DNA of 64,000 nt from Pseudomonadota bacterium (lineage in GTDB: Bacteria; Pseudomonadota; Gammaproteobacteria; Steroidobacterales; Steroidobacteraceae): the NCBI GenBank assembly GCA_021838635.1, contig JAKCDC010000001.1, positions 62,001-126,000 of the forward strand. The letters run 5' to 3'. The notes under the pieces were generated by a model. It did not search any database. It was not told where the DNA came from and saw only the letters and a program-made list of their open reading frames with translations. Positions 1 to 8,843 of this stretch are shown in pieces (the stretch's first letter is position 1; each line of letters begins with the position of its first letter). The position numbers and the translations under genes were made by a program.

Positions 1-867
1 CCGGTACCACCGGTCGACGCCTTTCAGGACATCCGCTCGGCGATGTGTCTGGCCTGCGAGGAACTCGGCCTGAAAGTCGAAGTGCACCACCATGAGGTGG
101 CTACCGGCGGTCAGAGTGAGATCGGCATCGGCGCCGGTACGCTGGTGCAGAAGGCCGACCAGGTGCAGCTGCTGAAGTACGCGGTGCTCAACGTCGCGCA
201 ACGGTACGGCAAGACCGCGACCTTCATGCCTAAGCCGCTCGTCGGCGACAATGGCAGCGGCATGCACGTGCACCAGTCCCTGCAGAAGGACGGCAAGGCG
301 CTGTTCGCCGGGGACAAGTACGGCGGACTGTCTGAGCTCGCGCTGTACTACATCGGCGGCATCATCAAGCACGCCAAGGCGCTCAACGCCTTCACCAACG
401 CCGGCACCAACAGCTACAAGCGCCTGGTCCCCGGGTTCGAGGCGCCGGTGATGCTCGCCTACTCGGCGCGCAACCGCTCCGCTTCGATCCGCATTCCGTG
501 GGTGTCGAACCCGAAGGCGCGCCGCATCGAGGTGCGCTTCCCGGACTCCACGGCCAATCCGTATTTCGCCTTCACCGCGATGATGCTGGCGGGGCTCGAT
601 GGGATCCAGAACAAGATCCACCCGGGTGAGCCGGCGGACAAGGATCTGTACGACCTGGAGCCGGAAGAGGCGAAGCACATCCCGACCGTGTGCCACTCCC
701 TGGACATGGCGCTTGAGCACCTGGACAAGGACCGGGAGTTCCTGACTCGCGGCGGCGTCTTCAGCAACGACGTGATCGATGCGTACATGACGTTGAAGAT
801 GCAGGAAGTCACCCGGTTCCGGATGGCCACGCACCCGGTGGAGCTGGATCTCTACTACAGCTGCTGA
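1..867 (+). CDS. glnA: Glutamine synthetase type I, 3' part (5' end outside window)
   Basis: The frame is open from base 1, so the gene enters from the left; about 288 C-terminal residues are present. Glutamine synthetase makes glutamine from glutamate, ammonia and ATP in the cytoplasm. Visible family blocks are [14 protein letters not shown], the [12 protein letters not shown] substrate loop and the NRSASIRIP arginine segment. The DLYDLEPEE stretch matches the adenylylation-site tyrosine of GSI-beta enzymes, so control by GlnE adenylylation is expected. ntrB and ntrC lie downstream on the same strand, the usual glnA-ntrBC nitrogen-control arrangement. The promoter is not in the window. Confidence 0.97.
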   Translation, partial: PVPPVDAFQDIRSAMCLACEELGLKVEVHHHEVATGGQSEIGIGAGTLVQKADQVQLLKYAVLNVAQRYGKTATFMPKPLVGDNGSGMHVHQSLQKDGKALFAGDKYGGLSELALYYIGGIIKHAKALNAFTNAGTNSYKRLVPGFEAPVMLAYSARNRSASIRIPWVSNPKARRIEVRFPDSTANPYFAFTAMMLAGLDGIQNKIHPGEPADKDLYDLEPEEAKHIPTVCHSLDMALEHLDKDREFLTRGGVFSNDVIDAYMTLKMQEVTRFRMATHPVELDLYYSC

Positions 868-1018
868 GCGAGCGTGACCGAGCCGTTCTCAATCTGTGCC
901 GCGGCCGCCCCCGACCTGGGGGCGCGCCGTGGCTCAGCGGGGGACGCGGGCGTCGCGACACGGCGACATCCCCCTGCACTTTTGTGCTCGGACGGCCGAG
1001 GGGCTATGCTGCCACTCC

Positions 1019-1597
1019 ATGAGCAGCGTCTCCCGTTTGATTGTCCGGACGGCCCTGACCGCGCTGCTGTGCGCGGGCCTGCCGGCCGCCGGCTGGGCCG
1101 GCAACGGCAACAACTCCACGGTGTACAAGTGGGTCGACGCGCATGGCGTGATCCACTACAGCGATCAGCCACACCCGAACGCCACCAAGCTCAGCATCCG
1201 CGGCGCGCAGACCTATGCGCCGCCGCCGCCGATGCCCGCCGACTTCGGCGCCGCGCAGACCCCGAAGCGTACGCGCCCGACACGCGCATACAGCAGCTGC
1301 GAGGTCATACAGCCGCACAATCAGCAGATGCTGATGAACGTCTACCGCGCCACGGCCGTGGTCAGTACCCAGCCCGGGCTGCGGCCTGGCAACCGCGTGC
1401 AGCTGTTCCTCGACGGACGACGCATGCCGGGCGGGGGGCCTTCGTTTACCTTCCCGGTCGTACGCGGTCAGCATTCGGTGTCGGCCGTGGTCGTCAACTA
1501 CTATGGGCAGATTCTCTGCGAGACCCCGACGGTGACCTTCTACGTTCATCAACCGTCGATCCAGAATCCGCACAACCCCGTCGTGCACCCGTACTGA
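1019..1597 (+). CDS. DUF4124 domain-containing exported protein
   Basis: 192 aa from the ATG at 1019; the ORF track start at 896 adds an implausible N-terminus before a clear signal peptide (positive start, then LIVRTALTALLCAGLPAAGWAG). Right after the predicted cleavage site comes VYKWVDAHGVIHYSDQP, the hallmark of the DUF4124 family of small periplasmic proteins. The remainder (about residues 95-190) looks like a beta-rich domain. The function of the family is unknown. It sits between glnA and ntrB, a position where DUF4124 proteins are common in gammaproteobacteria. Confidence 0.85.
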   Translation: MSSVSRLIVRTALTALLCAGLPAAGWAGNGNNSTVYKWVDAHGVIHYSDQPHPNATKLSIRGAQTYAPPPPMPADFGAAQTPKRTRPTRAYSSCEVIQPHNQQMLMNVYRATAVVSTQPGLRPGNRVQLFLDGRRMPGGGPSFTFPVVRGQHSVSAVVVNYYGQILCETPTVTFYVHQPSIQNPHNPVVHPY

Positions 1598-1648
1598 GCC
1601 GCGCCGCGCTGCGCGCGCGGCGGGTGCCTTGCTTTCCCGAGGCGTGCC

Positions 1649-2743
1649 GTGGGCCGTGAGCACAGCGGAGCCTCGGCCCTCGAACACTTCGATCCGGCCG
1701 GCCTGTTCGATGCGCTCTCCACCGGCATCATCGTGCTCGATGCGCAGCTGTGCGCCATCTATGCCAATGTGGCTGCGCAGGACCTGCTGGCCTTCAGCCT
1801 GAACCAGGCGCGCGGCCGGCCCTTCACCGACTTTCTGCACGACAGCAACGGAGTGCGGACGCTGCTGCGGCGCGTCCTGTCCAGCGGCGAGGGCATCGCC
1901 GAGCGGGAACTCACGGTGCGGCCTGCGGCAACGCCCCGCGAGACGCGCACGCTCGACATTACGATGACGCCGCTCGAGGGCCAGATCACCGGCAATCACC
2001 TGCTGTTGGAGCTTGCCGACGCCACGCAGCGCCAACGGATCACACGCGAGAACGACCTGCTCGCACGCCTCGACGGCAGCCGCCTGATGATCCGCCAGCT
2101 GGCACACGAGATCAAAAATCCCCTCGGCGGCCTGCGCGGCGCGGCGCAGCTGCTCGAGCGCGAGCTGCCGGACGCGGCCCTGAGGGAATACACCCAGGTG
2201 ATCATCGGGGAGGCCGACCGCCTGGCCGCCCTGGTCGATTCGATCGCAGGCCCGGCGCGCGCCCCGGAGAAATCGCTGCTCAACGTGCACGAGATCTGCG
2301 AGCACGTGTTCCGGCTGCTGCGCGCCGAGGCGGCCGCCGAGGTTCTCATCGAGCGCGACTACGATCCCAGCCTGCCGAGTGCGCTGCTCGACCGCCATCA
2401 GCTCATCCAGGCATTGCTCAACGTGGCCCGCAACGCGCTGCAGGCGCTCGGCGGGCGCGGGCGCATCGTGCTGCGCACGCGTGCGCTGACCAACATGCGC
2501 ATCGGCTCGGCCCGGCACCGATGGGTCGCGAGCGTCCAGGTCCAGGATGATGGACCCGGTGTGCCGCCGCAGCTGCACACGAGTCTTTTCTATCCGCTGG
2601 TGACGGGCCGTCCCGACGGCACTGGCCTCGGACTTGCGGTGGCCCAGGAGCTGGTGAGCCGCAACGGGGGCCTGATCGAATTCGACAGCGAACCGGGGCG
2701 CACCGTCTTCACCCTGCTGCTGCCGCTCCTGGAGGACGAGTGA
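1649..2743 (+). CDS. glnL: Nitrogen regulation sensor histidine kinase NtrB
   Basis: 364 aa with a GTG start. A PAS-like sensor domain spans about residues 14-125, with no membrane segment, so it is cytoplasmic. The H-box is LAHEIKNPLGG with the phospho-acceptor His near 153. The catalytic domain shows the N-box NVARNALQAL, the G1 box DDGPGVP and the GTGLGLAVAQEL lid. NtrB phosphorylates or dephosphorylates NtrC under control of PII and so reports nitrogen status. Its stop overlaps the GTG start of ntrC by 4 bp (GTGA), so the two are translationally coupled. Confidence 0.95.
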   Translation: MGREHSGASALEHFDPAGLFDALSTGIIVLDAQLCAIYANVAAQDLLAFSLNQARGRPFTDFLHDSNGVRTLLRRVLSSGEGIAERELTVRPAATPRETRTLDITMTPLEGQITGNHLLLELADATQRQRITRENDLLARLDGSRLMIRQLAHEIKNPLGGLRGAAQLLERELPDAALREYTQVIIGEADRLAALVDSIAGPARAPEKSLLNVHEICEHVFRLLRAEAAAEVLIERDYDPSLPSALLDRHQLIQALLNVARNALQALGGRGRIVLRTRALTNMRIGSARHRWVASVQVQDDGPGVPPQLHTSLFYPLVTGRPDGTGLGLAVAQELVSRNGGLIEFDSEPGRTVFTLLLPLLEDE

Positions 2744-4173
2744 GCGACGCGCTGAGAGTGTGGATCATCGACGACGACACCTCGATCCGCTGGGTGCTCG
2801 AGCGCGCACTGCGCAACGACGGCATGGCCGCGCGCGCCTTCGAGTCGGCTGAAATGGCGCTCGAAGCGCTGCGGCGCGACGCACCCGACGTGCTGATGAC
2901 CGACATTCGCATGCCGGGCCAGTCGGGACTGGAGCTGCTGCGGCGTGTGCGCACCACGCGCCCGATCCTGCCGGTCATTGTCATGACGGCCCACTCCGAT
3001 CTGGGCAGTGCAGTGTCGGCCTACGAGGGTGGCGCGTTCGAGTACCTGCCCAAGCCCTTCGACATCGATCAGGCCGTTGCACTGGTGCGCCGCGCGGCGC
3101 GCATGCCCGCGACGGCCGCCGCCGAGGGCACCACCGAACCGCGCATGTCCGAACTGCTCGGCACCGCCCCGGCGATGCAGCAGGTGTTTCGCGGCATCGG
3201 TCGCCTGTCGCGCTCCAGCGTGACGGTGCTGATCACCGGGGAGTCCGGGACCGGCAAGGAACTGGTGGCGCGCGCGCTGCACGAACACAGTCCGCGCGCC
3301 GGCCGGCCGTTCATCGCGCTCAACACGGCAGCCATTCCGGGTGACCTGCTGGAGTCGGAGCTGTTCGGCCACGAGCGCGGCGCGTTCACCGGCGCCGACG
3401 CCCAACGCCGCGGTCGCTTCGAGCAGGCCGATGGCGGCACGCTGTTCCTCGATGAAATCGGCGACATGTCCACGCCGCTGCAGACCCGCCTGCTGCGAGT
3501 GCTCGCCGAGGGCGAGTTCTACCGCGTCGGGGGCCAGACCCCGATCCGGGTCGATGTGCGCGTGATCGCCGCGACCCATCAGAACCTGCAGGAACGGGTG
3601 GCGCAGGGCTCGTTCCGAGAAGATCTGTACCACCGCCTGAACGTGATCCGTCTCGCGCTGCCGGCGCTGCGCGAGCGGGCCGAGGACATCCCGCTGCTGC
3701 TGCGCCACTATCTGCGTACCGCGGCCCGCGACCTCGGCGTCGAGGCCAAGGCGCTCGCCCCGCAGGCCGAGCAGCGGCTGCTCGCCTATCGCTGGCCCGG
3801 CAACGTGCGTGAACTCGTCAACGTCTGCCGACGTCTCTCGGTGCTCGCGCCCGGCCGCGAGATCGGCACGGAGGACCTGCCGGTGGACATTGGCGTGAAC
3901 GGCCCGGATCAACCCGGTGAATGGCAGAACGCGCTCGCGGAGTGGGCGGCGCGCCAGGCGGCCAGTGGTGAGGGTGCCTTGCTCGACGTCGCGCTGCCGC
4001 AGTTCGAACGCGTCCTGATCCGCGCCGCGCTGAAGCGCACGCAGGGGCATCGGCAGGAGGCGGCACGGTTGCTCGGTTGGGGCCGCAACACCCTGACACG
4101 CAAGCTCAAGGAGCTGAACCTCGACCTCCCGCCGGCCGATGCCGGCCAGCACAGCGGCGAGGATTGCCTCTAG
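2740..4173 (+). CDS. glnG: Nitrogen regulation response regulator NtrC (sigma-54 activator)
   Basis: 477 aa. The receiver domain (about 5-120) has acidic pocket DDD and phospho-acceptor Asp55 in MTDIRMPG. The central AAA+ domain has Walker A GESGTGKE, the sigma-54 contact loop GAFTGA and the GGTLFLDEIGDM Walker B region. The C-terminus ends with a Fis-type helix-turn-helix (GHRQEAARLLGWGRNTLTRKLKEL). When phosphorylated by NtrB it activates sigma-54 promoters such as glnA. GTG start overlaps ntrB by 4 bp. Length and all motifs are normal for the family. Confidence 0.96.
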   Translation: MSDALRVWIIDDDTSIRWVLERALRNDGMAARAFESAEMALEALRRDAPDVLMTDIRMPGQSGLELLRRVRTTRPILPVIVMTAHSDLGSAVSAYEGGAFEYLPKPFDIDQAVALVRRAARMPATAAAEGTTEPRMSELLGTAPAMQQVFRGIGRLSRSSVTVLITGESGTGKELVARALHEHSPRAGRPFIALNTAAIPGDLLESELFGHERGAFTGADAQRRGRFEQADGGTLFLDEIGDMSTPLQTRLLRVLAEGEFYRVGGQTPIRVDVRVIAATHQNLQERVAQGSFREDLYHRLNVIRLALPALRERAEDIPLLLRHYLRTAARDLGVEAKALAPQAEQRLLAYRWPGNVRELVNVCRRLSVLAPGREIGTEDLPVDIGVNGPDQPGEWQNALAEWAARQAASGEGALLDVALPQFERVLIRAALKRTQGHRQEAARLLGWGRNTLTRKLKELNLDLPPADAGQHSGEDCL

Positions 4174-4190
4174 CGCATCCTCAGATGCGC
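4173..4190. terminator. Short hairpin between convergent ntrC and pyrD
   Basis: A perfect 7-bp inverted repeat with a 4-nt loop (GCGCATC-CTCA-GATGCGC) lies exactly where ntrC and the dihydroorotate dehydrogenase gene converge and touches both stop codons. It has no T-tract, so a bidirectional terminator role is inferred from position only. Confidence 0.4.
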
Positions 4191-5128
4191 AGCGTGCCGG
4201 TCAATTCGGTCACGCTGGCGATACCGTGCTCGCGCAGGTACTGCGCGATGCCGGCATTGACTCGTTTGCACACCATCGGATCGTAGAACAGCGCCGTGCC
4301 GATGCCGACCGCGCTCGCCCCGGCGATGAGAAACTCGATCGCGTCCGTAGCGGTGGTGATCCCACCCTGGCCGATGATCGGAATGCCGTGCTTGCGGGCC
4401 ACCTCGTACACCTGGTGCACCTTCAGCAGCGCGATCGGCTTGATCGCCGGCCCGGACAGCCCGCCCTGGATGTTGCCGATCACCGGCCGGCGCGTGTTCG
4501 CATCGATCGCCATGCCCATCACGGTGTTGATCACGGCGAGTGCGTCCGAGCCCGCCTCGATGCAGCGCCGGGCGTTCTCGCGAATGTCAGTCTGGTTGGG
4601 CGAGAGCTTGGTGATGAGCGGCTTGCCGGTCACGCGCCGGCAGGCCTCGACCACCTGCGCAGACATGTCCGGATAGTTGCCGAAGGCCACCCCGCCCTCC
4701 TTCACGTTCGGGCAGGAGATGTTGATCTCGATCGCATCGATGGGCGACTGATCGAACAGCCGGGTCACCTCGGCGTATTCCTCGATCGTCGAGCCGGACA
4801 CGTTGGCGATGAAACGGGTCTCGCTGAAGTCCAGCTCCGGCAGGATGCGCTCGATGACCTGCGCGGTGCCGGGGTTCTGCAGCCCGATCGCGTTGAGCAT
4901 GCCGGCGGCTGTCTCGTACACCCGATGCGCTGGATTGCCGAGCCGGGCGGCGAGCGTGGTGCCCTTGAGCACCACGGCTCCGGCGTCGCGGTTGGAGAAG
5001 CCCTCGATGCGCGTGTATTCCTCGCCGAAGCCCACGCAGCCGGACAGCAGCACAAGCGGTGAGGCCAGTGGCAAGCCGCAGAATTTCAGGTGCAGCGATT
5101 CGGCCGCAGAGGTCGATGTGTCGGTCAT
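4181..5128 (-). CDS. Dihydroorotate dehydrogenase, class 1-type catalytic subunit
   Basis: 315 aa from the ATG at 5128 (MTDTSTS); the ORF could extend to 5164. This FMN TIM-barrel enzyme oxidises dihydroorotate to orotate in pyrimidine synthesis. The active-site loop EINISCPNVKEGG carries Cys as the catalytic base, the class 1 mark (class 2 quinone enzymes use Ser). C-terminal phosphate/FMN motifs IIGQGGI and SAVGIGTALF are present. There is no N-terminal membrane helix, unlike the class 2 PyrD of most gammaproteobacteria. No pyrK electron-transfer subunit is visible nearby. Class 1A versus 1B cannot be decided here, and a related dihydropyrimidine dehydrogenase role is a weaker alternative. 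Confidence 0.85.
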   Translation of the reverse strand: MTDTSTSAAESLHLKFCGLPLASPLVLLSGCVGFGEEYTRIEGFSNRDAGAVVLKGTTLAARLGNPAHRVYETAAGMLNAIGLQNPGTAQVIERILPELDFSETRFIANVSGSTIEEYAEVTRLFDQSPIDAIEINISCPNVKEGGVAFGNYPDMSAQVVEACRRVTGKPLITKLSPNQTDIRENARRCIEAGSDALAVINTVMGMAIDANTRRPVIGNIQGGLSGPAIKPIALLKVHQVYEVARKHGIPIIGQGGITTATDAIEFLIAGASAVGIGTALFYDPMVCKRVNAGIAQYLREHGIASVTELTGTLRI

Positions 5129-5206
5129 TGCGATATCAGGTCCAAGGCCCGGCGCGCGCGCCACAGTGGCCGGCCATTATCGCATCCCGCACGCCTCGTC
5201 ACGATC

Positions 5207-5584
5207 TCACTCCCGGTGGATGTGGATCTGGATGCGGCCCTTCGGCCCGATCAGCCAGGAGGCGAGCCAGCCGGCGAGCCACACAATCAACGCTGCTTCG
5301 AACGCCGTCCAGAACCCGCCTGTGAGATGAAAGCCCGGCAGCATCCACGCGACCAGCGCCAGCATGGCGGTGTTGACCACCAGCAGGAACACCCCCAGGG
5401 TGAGGAGCGTCAGCGGTAGCGTCAGCAGGATCACGACGGGACGAACGATGGCGTTGACGACGCCAAGCAGCACGCCGGCCAGAATCAGCGTACCCGCGTC
5501 ATCGATGCGAATGCCCGGCACCCACCGCGTCGCCAGCCACAGGCCGAGCGCACTGACCACCGCGCGCAGCACGAATGACGTCAC
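5207..5584 (-). CDS. Phage holin family / YvlD-like small membrane protein
   Basis: 125 aa from a GTG at 5584 that overlaps the preceding SRPBCC stop codon (GTGA), which decides the start over the longer ORF. Four hydrophobic segments fill almost the whole protein (LRAVVSALGLWLATRWVPGI, ILAGVLLGVVNAIVRPVVILL, LLTLGVFLLVVNTAMLALV, FEAALIVWLAGWLASWLIG). The NAIVRPV..LTLPLTLLTLGVF pattern is typical of the YvlD / phage-holin-4-like membrane family, whose function is unknown. Probably cotranscribed with the upstream gene. Confidence 0.75.
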   Translation of the reverse strand: MTSFVLRAVVSALGLWLATRWVPGIRIDDAGTLILAGVLLGVVNAIVRPVVILLTLPLTLLTLGVFLLVVNTAMLALVAWMLPGFHLTGGFWTAFEAALIVWLAGWLASWLIGPKGRIQIHIHRE

Positions 5585-6021
5585 AGTGCCTCCACGTCGG
5601 AAGCATCCAGCAGCGCACGCAGTCGCACGAGCGCAGCCTGCCAGCCGGTGCGCTGGCGAAGATAGGGGATGTCCCACTCCGGCGAGCCGGGGACGCCGGA
5701 CCCGAGCAGCCGTAGGATCGTCCCCGTACGCGCCGGCTCGAGGATGAAGTCATCGACCAGCGCGCTCTCGGCGGGCGGCAATGTCGCGCAGGGCAAATAG
5801 ATCAGCCGCAGCCGCTGGCCGGGTACGAACACGTCGATGCAGGCCTCGAGCTCGGTGACGCGGTCGACGCAGGCGCGGAACAGCCCACCGGGCCGCGCGC
5901 TGATGGTCGCGCCCGGGGAGCACCATTGTCCCAGCAGGTGTGACTCGGTCAGTGCCGCCCAGACCGGGGTGAGGCCGGTGCGCAGGTCGAGCCGATGGGC
6001 GTAGCCCCGAGTCTTTTCCAT
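5581..6021 (-). CDS. SRPBCC (START/AHSA1-like) domain protein
   Basis: 146 aa from MEKTRGY at 6021; an ATG at 6030 is also possible. The chain has the AHSA1/SRPBCC pattern: an early W-x-x-LTE-x-x-x-L-x-Q-W segment (PVWAALTESHLLGQWCSPGA), GG-x-x-R in the middle and a C-terminal helix GWQAALVRLRALLD. Members fold as a helix-grip cavity that binds small hydrophobic ligands; no ligand can be named. It is translationally coupled to the small membrane protein gene downstream. Confidence 0.7.
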   Translation of the reverse strand: MEKTRGYAHRLDLRTGLTPVWAALTESHLLGQWCSPGATISARPGGLFRACVDRVTELEACIDVFVPGQRLRLIYLPCATLPPAESALVDDFILEPARTGTILRLLGSGVPGSPEWDIPYLRQRTGWQAALVRLRALLDASDVEAL

Positions 6022-6149
6022 GCCTGCCATTGTGCCATCGCAGCGACGCGCCTGCAGGGGGCGGCGGGCGCTGCGATCGCGCGGCACGCCGCCCTGGCGC
6101 CGGGCACAATACGCGTGGCCGCACGTTGCGGTCGCCCGTGGAGGTCTCG

Positions 6150-6542
6150 ATGGCGCTCGTGCAACTGGTGATCGTGCTGGCTCTGCTGCAGTTCTTTGCT
6201 TTTGCCGTCGCCGTGGGTAAGGCGCGCGAAACCTATGGCGTGGTTGCGCCCGCGACCACCGGCAACGAGACGTTCGAACGCTACTACCGGGTGCAAATGA
6301 ACACCCTGGAACTGCTGGTACTGTTGATTCCGGCGCTGTGGCTGTTCGCCCGCGACATCAGCCCTGCCGCGGCGGCCGGACTCGGGGCGCTCTATCTCAT
6401 CGGGCGAGGGGTCTACTTCGTATCCTACGTGAGGGACCCGAAGACGCGCTCACTGGGATTCGCGCTCTCCAGCGGTCCGATCGTGCTGCTGCTGCTCGGG
6501 GCGCTGTTCGGCGCGGCGCGCGCCGTGTGGCTGCACGGGTAA
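6150..6542 (+). CDS. MAPEG family membrane protein
   Basis: 130 aa. The ATG at 6150 follows a strong GGAGGT ribosome site; the longer ORF start is rejected. Four hydrophobic helices are visible. The signature ETYGVVAPATTGNETFERYYRVQMNTLE fits the MAPEG superfamily (membrane-associated eicosanoid and glutathione metabolism; FERxxRxxxNTLE motif). Eukaryotic relatives are glutathione transferases; bacterial substrates are mostly unknown. It stands alone, divergent from the SRPBCC gene and convergent with gpsA. Confidence 0.8.
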   Translation: MALVQLVIVLALLQFFAFAVAVGKARETYGVVAPATTGNETFERYYRVQMNTLELLVLLIPALWLFARDISPAAAAGLGALYLIGRGVYFVSYVRDPKTRSLGFALSSGPIVLLLLGALFGAARAVWLHG

Positions 6543-6553
6543 GGCAGCGCCAC

Positions 6554-7573
6554 TCACTCAGTTTCGGATTTGATCGGCCGGCGCATCAGCTCGCGGACCG
6601 CTTCGCGCGGTGTGACGCGCTCGTAGAGCACGCGGTAGACGCTTTCGCTGAGCGGCATTTCCACCTCGTGGCGGGCCGCCACCTCGTGCAGCGCGCGCGC
6701 TGCGGGGTAACCCTCCACCACCTGGCCAATCGCGCTGAGCGCCTCGGCCGGTGTGCTGCCGGCGGCCAGCCGTAGCCCGAAGCGCCGGTTGCGCGATTGG
6801 TCGTCGGTGCAGGTGAGCACTAGATCGCCGAGCCCGGCAAGCCCCATGAAGGTCTCACGGTGCGCACCGAGCGCAACGCCGAGGCGCATCATCTCCGCCA
6901 GCCCGCGGGTGATGAGCGCCACGCGGGTGTTGGCACCGAACCCGAGTCCATCGGACAGGCCGGCGCCTACCGCCAGCACGTTCTTCACCGCGCCGCCGAC
7001 CTCGACGCCGACGATGTCGGTGGAGGTATAGGCGCGGAAATGATCCGCTGACAGATCCTGCGCCAGCGCAGTCGCGAAGGCTGCATCGGCCGCGGCGATG
7101 GTCATCGCGGTCGGCAGCCCGGCGCCGACTTCGCGGGCAAACGTCGGACCGGACAGCACGGCGACCGAGCGGCCCGCGCCGAGCACCTCGCGGGCCACCT
7201 GATGCGGCAGCAATCCGGAGGGCAGCTCGAATCCCTTGGTGGCCCAGGCGAGCCGCGTCGAGGGCGCGAGCAGCGGGCCGATGCGCACCAGCAGGGCGCG
7301 CAGCGCGTGACTCGGAACGGCAATCAGGACATCCGCTGCGCCATCGACTGCGGCGCCCAGATCGGCCTCGATGCGCAGGGCCGCGGGGAATGTGCCCGAG
7401 GGCAGATAGCGCTCATTGCAGCGCGTCTCGGCCATGTGCGCCAGCTGCGCGCGGTCCCGGCCCCAGAGCCGGGTCGCGCGGCCGCTGCGTGCGAATTGAA
7501 CCGCGAGCGCAGTCCCCCAGGACCCCGCGCCGAGCACGGCCACCGGCCGGTGTGCACCGGATGCGGCGTTCAT
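6554..7573 (-). CDS. gpsA: Glycerol-3-phosphate dehydrogenase [NAD(P)+]
   Basis: 339 aa, normal family length. It reduces dihydroxyacetone phosphate to sn-glycerol 3-phosphate for phospholipid synthesis in the cytoplasm. The N-terminal Rossmann motif is VAVLGAGSWGTALA. The catalytic lysine lies in GGAVKNVLAVGAG, and the substrate region SRNRRFG follows LVLTCTDDQ. The gpsA-secB-grxC-rhodanese order on one strand is a classic gammaproteobacterial cluster and supports every call in it. Confidence 0.96.
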   Translation of the reverse strand: MNAASGAHRPVAVLGAGSWGTALAVQFARSGRATRLWGRDRAQLAHMAETRCNERYLPSGTFPAALRIEADLGAAVDGAADVLIAVPSHALRALLVRIGPLLAPSTRLAWATKGFELPSGLLPHQVAREVLGAGRSVAVLSGPTFAREVGAGLPTAMTIAAADAAFATALAQDLSADHFRAYTSTDIVGVEVGGAVKNVLAVGAGLSDGLGFGANTRVALITRGLAEMMRLGVALGAHRETFMGLAGLGDLVLTCTDDQSRNRRFGLRLAAGSTPAEALSAIGQVVEGYPAARALHEVAARHEVEMPLSESVYRVLYERVTPREAVRELMRRPIKSETE

Positions 7574-7594
7574 GATCGGACGCGGGCGGGAGGC

Positions 7595-8080
7595 TTAGTT
7601 GGCCTGCTGGTTGGCCGGCATTCCCTGCGGGGTCTGGTTCGCCGCGTACAGCGCGTCGAAGTTCACCGGCGGCAACAGCAGCTGCGGGAAGCCACCCTGG
7701 GTGACCAGATGCGAGACTTCGGCGCGGGCGTAGGGAAAGAGCACGCCGGGGCAGATCGCGCCAATGGCGCGCTTGGTGTCTTCCTCGGCCAGGTTGCGCA
7801 GCAGGAACACTCCGGCCTGCTTCACCTCGACCAGGAACGCCGTCGTCTCGCCCTGTTTGGCCGAGACGGTCACCGTCAGCACGACTTCCTGCACATCGGG
7901 TGCGAGCGCTGTTACCGCGGTCTGCAGATCCAGGTTGATCTGCGGATTCCAGTTACCGTCGCCGCGCGGACCATTCGGGGCCTCGTACGAGCAGTCTTTC
8001 AGGTAGACGTGCTGCAGCTGCAGCACCGGGCCATTGGTCTCTTCGGGTGCCGGCACGGTGCCGGTCGCTTCATTCACCAT
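7595..8080 (-). CDS. secB: Protein-export chaperone SecB
   Basis: 161 aa. SecB is a tetrameric cytoplasmic chaperone that keeps preproteins unfolded and hands them to SecA. Recognisable stretches are LQLQHVYLKDCSYEAPN near the N-terminus, PQINLDLQT, and LFPYARAEVSHLVTQGGFPQLLLPPVNFDALY, the best conserved SecB block. The C-terminal tail rich in Gln/Asn/Ala is usual. It is encoded 3 bp after grxC and upstream of gpsA. Confidence 0.97.
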   Translation of the reverse strand: MVNEATGTVPAPEETNGPVLQLQHVYLKDCSYEAPNGPRGDGNWNPQINLDLQTAVTALAPDVQEVVLTVTVSAKQGETTAFLVEVKQAGVFLLRNLAEEDTKRAIGAICPGVLFPYARAEVSHLVTQGGFPQLLLPPVNFDALYAANQTPQGMPANQQAN

Positions 8081-8083
8081 GAT

Positions 8084-8350
8084 TCAGACTCCGCTTTGTA
8101 AAAGTGTGTCGAGCCCGCCGCGGGCCTCGAGCGCGTAGAGATCGTCGCAGCCGCCGACATGTGTCTCGCCAATGAAAATCTGCGGCACGGTATGCCGATG
8201 GCTGCGCGCGGTCATCTCGGCACGCGCTTCCGGGAACTGTTCCACGTCGATTTCCTGCACCGTGACGCTTTTGCGCTCAAACAGCTGCCGCGCGCGTGCG
8301 CAGTACGGACACCAGCGGGTGGCGTACATCAGCACCCTCGGTGGACTCAT
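8084..8350 (-). CDS. grxC: Glutaredoxin 3
   Basis: 88 aa from the ATG at 8350, which overlaps the rhodanese stop by 4 bp (ATGA), so the start is well fixed. The redox motif is CPYC near residues 14-17, followed by the cis-proline loop TVPQIF and the GGCDDL glutathione-binding segment. It reduces protein disulfides and mixed glutathione disulfides in the cytoplasm. It is the usual partner of secB in this cluster. Confidence 0.94.
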   Translation of the reverse strand: MSPPRVLMYATRWCPYCARARQLFERKSVTVQEIDVEQFPEARAEMTARSHRHTVPQIFIGETHVGGCDDLYALEARGGLDTLLQSGV

Positions 8351-8790
8351 GCGTTGCTTCCCGAGCCCTTCTCGACGGGCAGATTCTCCGCGCGCCATGC
8401 CGTGATGCCGCCGCGCAGATTCACCGCCTGCGCAAAGCCCTGTTCGCGCAGCTTGCGTATCGCCGCTGCGGCCAGCGAGCCGCTGTTGCAGTACACGATG
8501 AGCGGCTTCTGCTTGTGCTTCTTCAGCAGCTCATCGGCTTTGAGGATCTGTTCCCCGTCCATGCGCCGGGCTCCCGTGACGTGGCCCGCCGCGAACTGCT
8601 CTGCCGAGCGCAGGTCAATGGTGAGCGCGCCGCGGTTCATCAGTTGGATCGCCTCCTGAGCCGAGATTGACGCGAAACTCTCGCTGCGCGCGCGTATCTC
8701 AATCAGGACTGCGAACATCGCCACGGCGGCGGTCCCTGCGACCAGCCAGGGGTGGAGGTGGAAGTATTGAGAAAGATGATCCGTGAACAC
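8347..8790 (-). CDS. Membrane-anchored rhodanese-like protein (YibN type)
   Basis: 147 aa. An N-terminal membrane segment (WLVAGTAAVAMFAVLIEI) is followed by one rhodanese domain with active-site loop VYCNSGSLA, whose Cys would carry persulfide sulfur. The domain also has the LTIDLRSAEQFAAGHVTGAR entry motif. E. coli YibN has the same anchor, domain and place next to grxC-secB. The physiological sulfur acceptor is not known. It is the first gene of the rhodanese-grxC-secB-gpsA operon, coupled by ATGA to grxC. Confidence 0.88.
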   Translation of the reverse strand: MFTDHLSQYFHLHPWLVAGTAAVAMFAVLIEIRARSESFASISAQEAIQLMNRGALTIDLRSAEQFAAGHVTGARRMDGEQILKADELLKKHKQKPLIVYCNSGSLAAAAIRKLREQGFAQAVNLRGGITAWRAENLPVEKGSGSNA

Positions 8791-8843
8791 TGGGGCCAGA
8801 AGATCGTATCGCCTGCCAAAAGGTCGCGCATTATAGCGCCCCT

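Noticed and set aside
2590-4152. 520-aa minus-strand ORF
   Set aside because: Lies entirely across ntrC on the opposite strand; a GC-skew shadow with low-complexity Arg/Gln content and no family motif.
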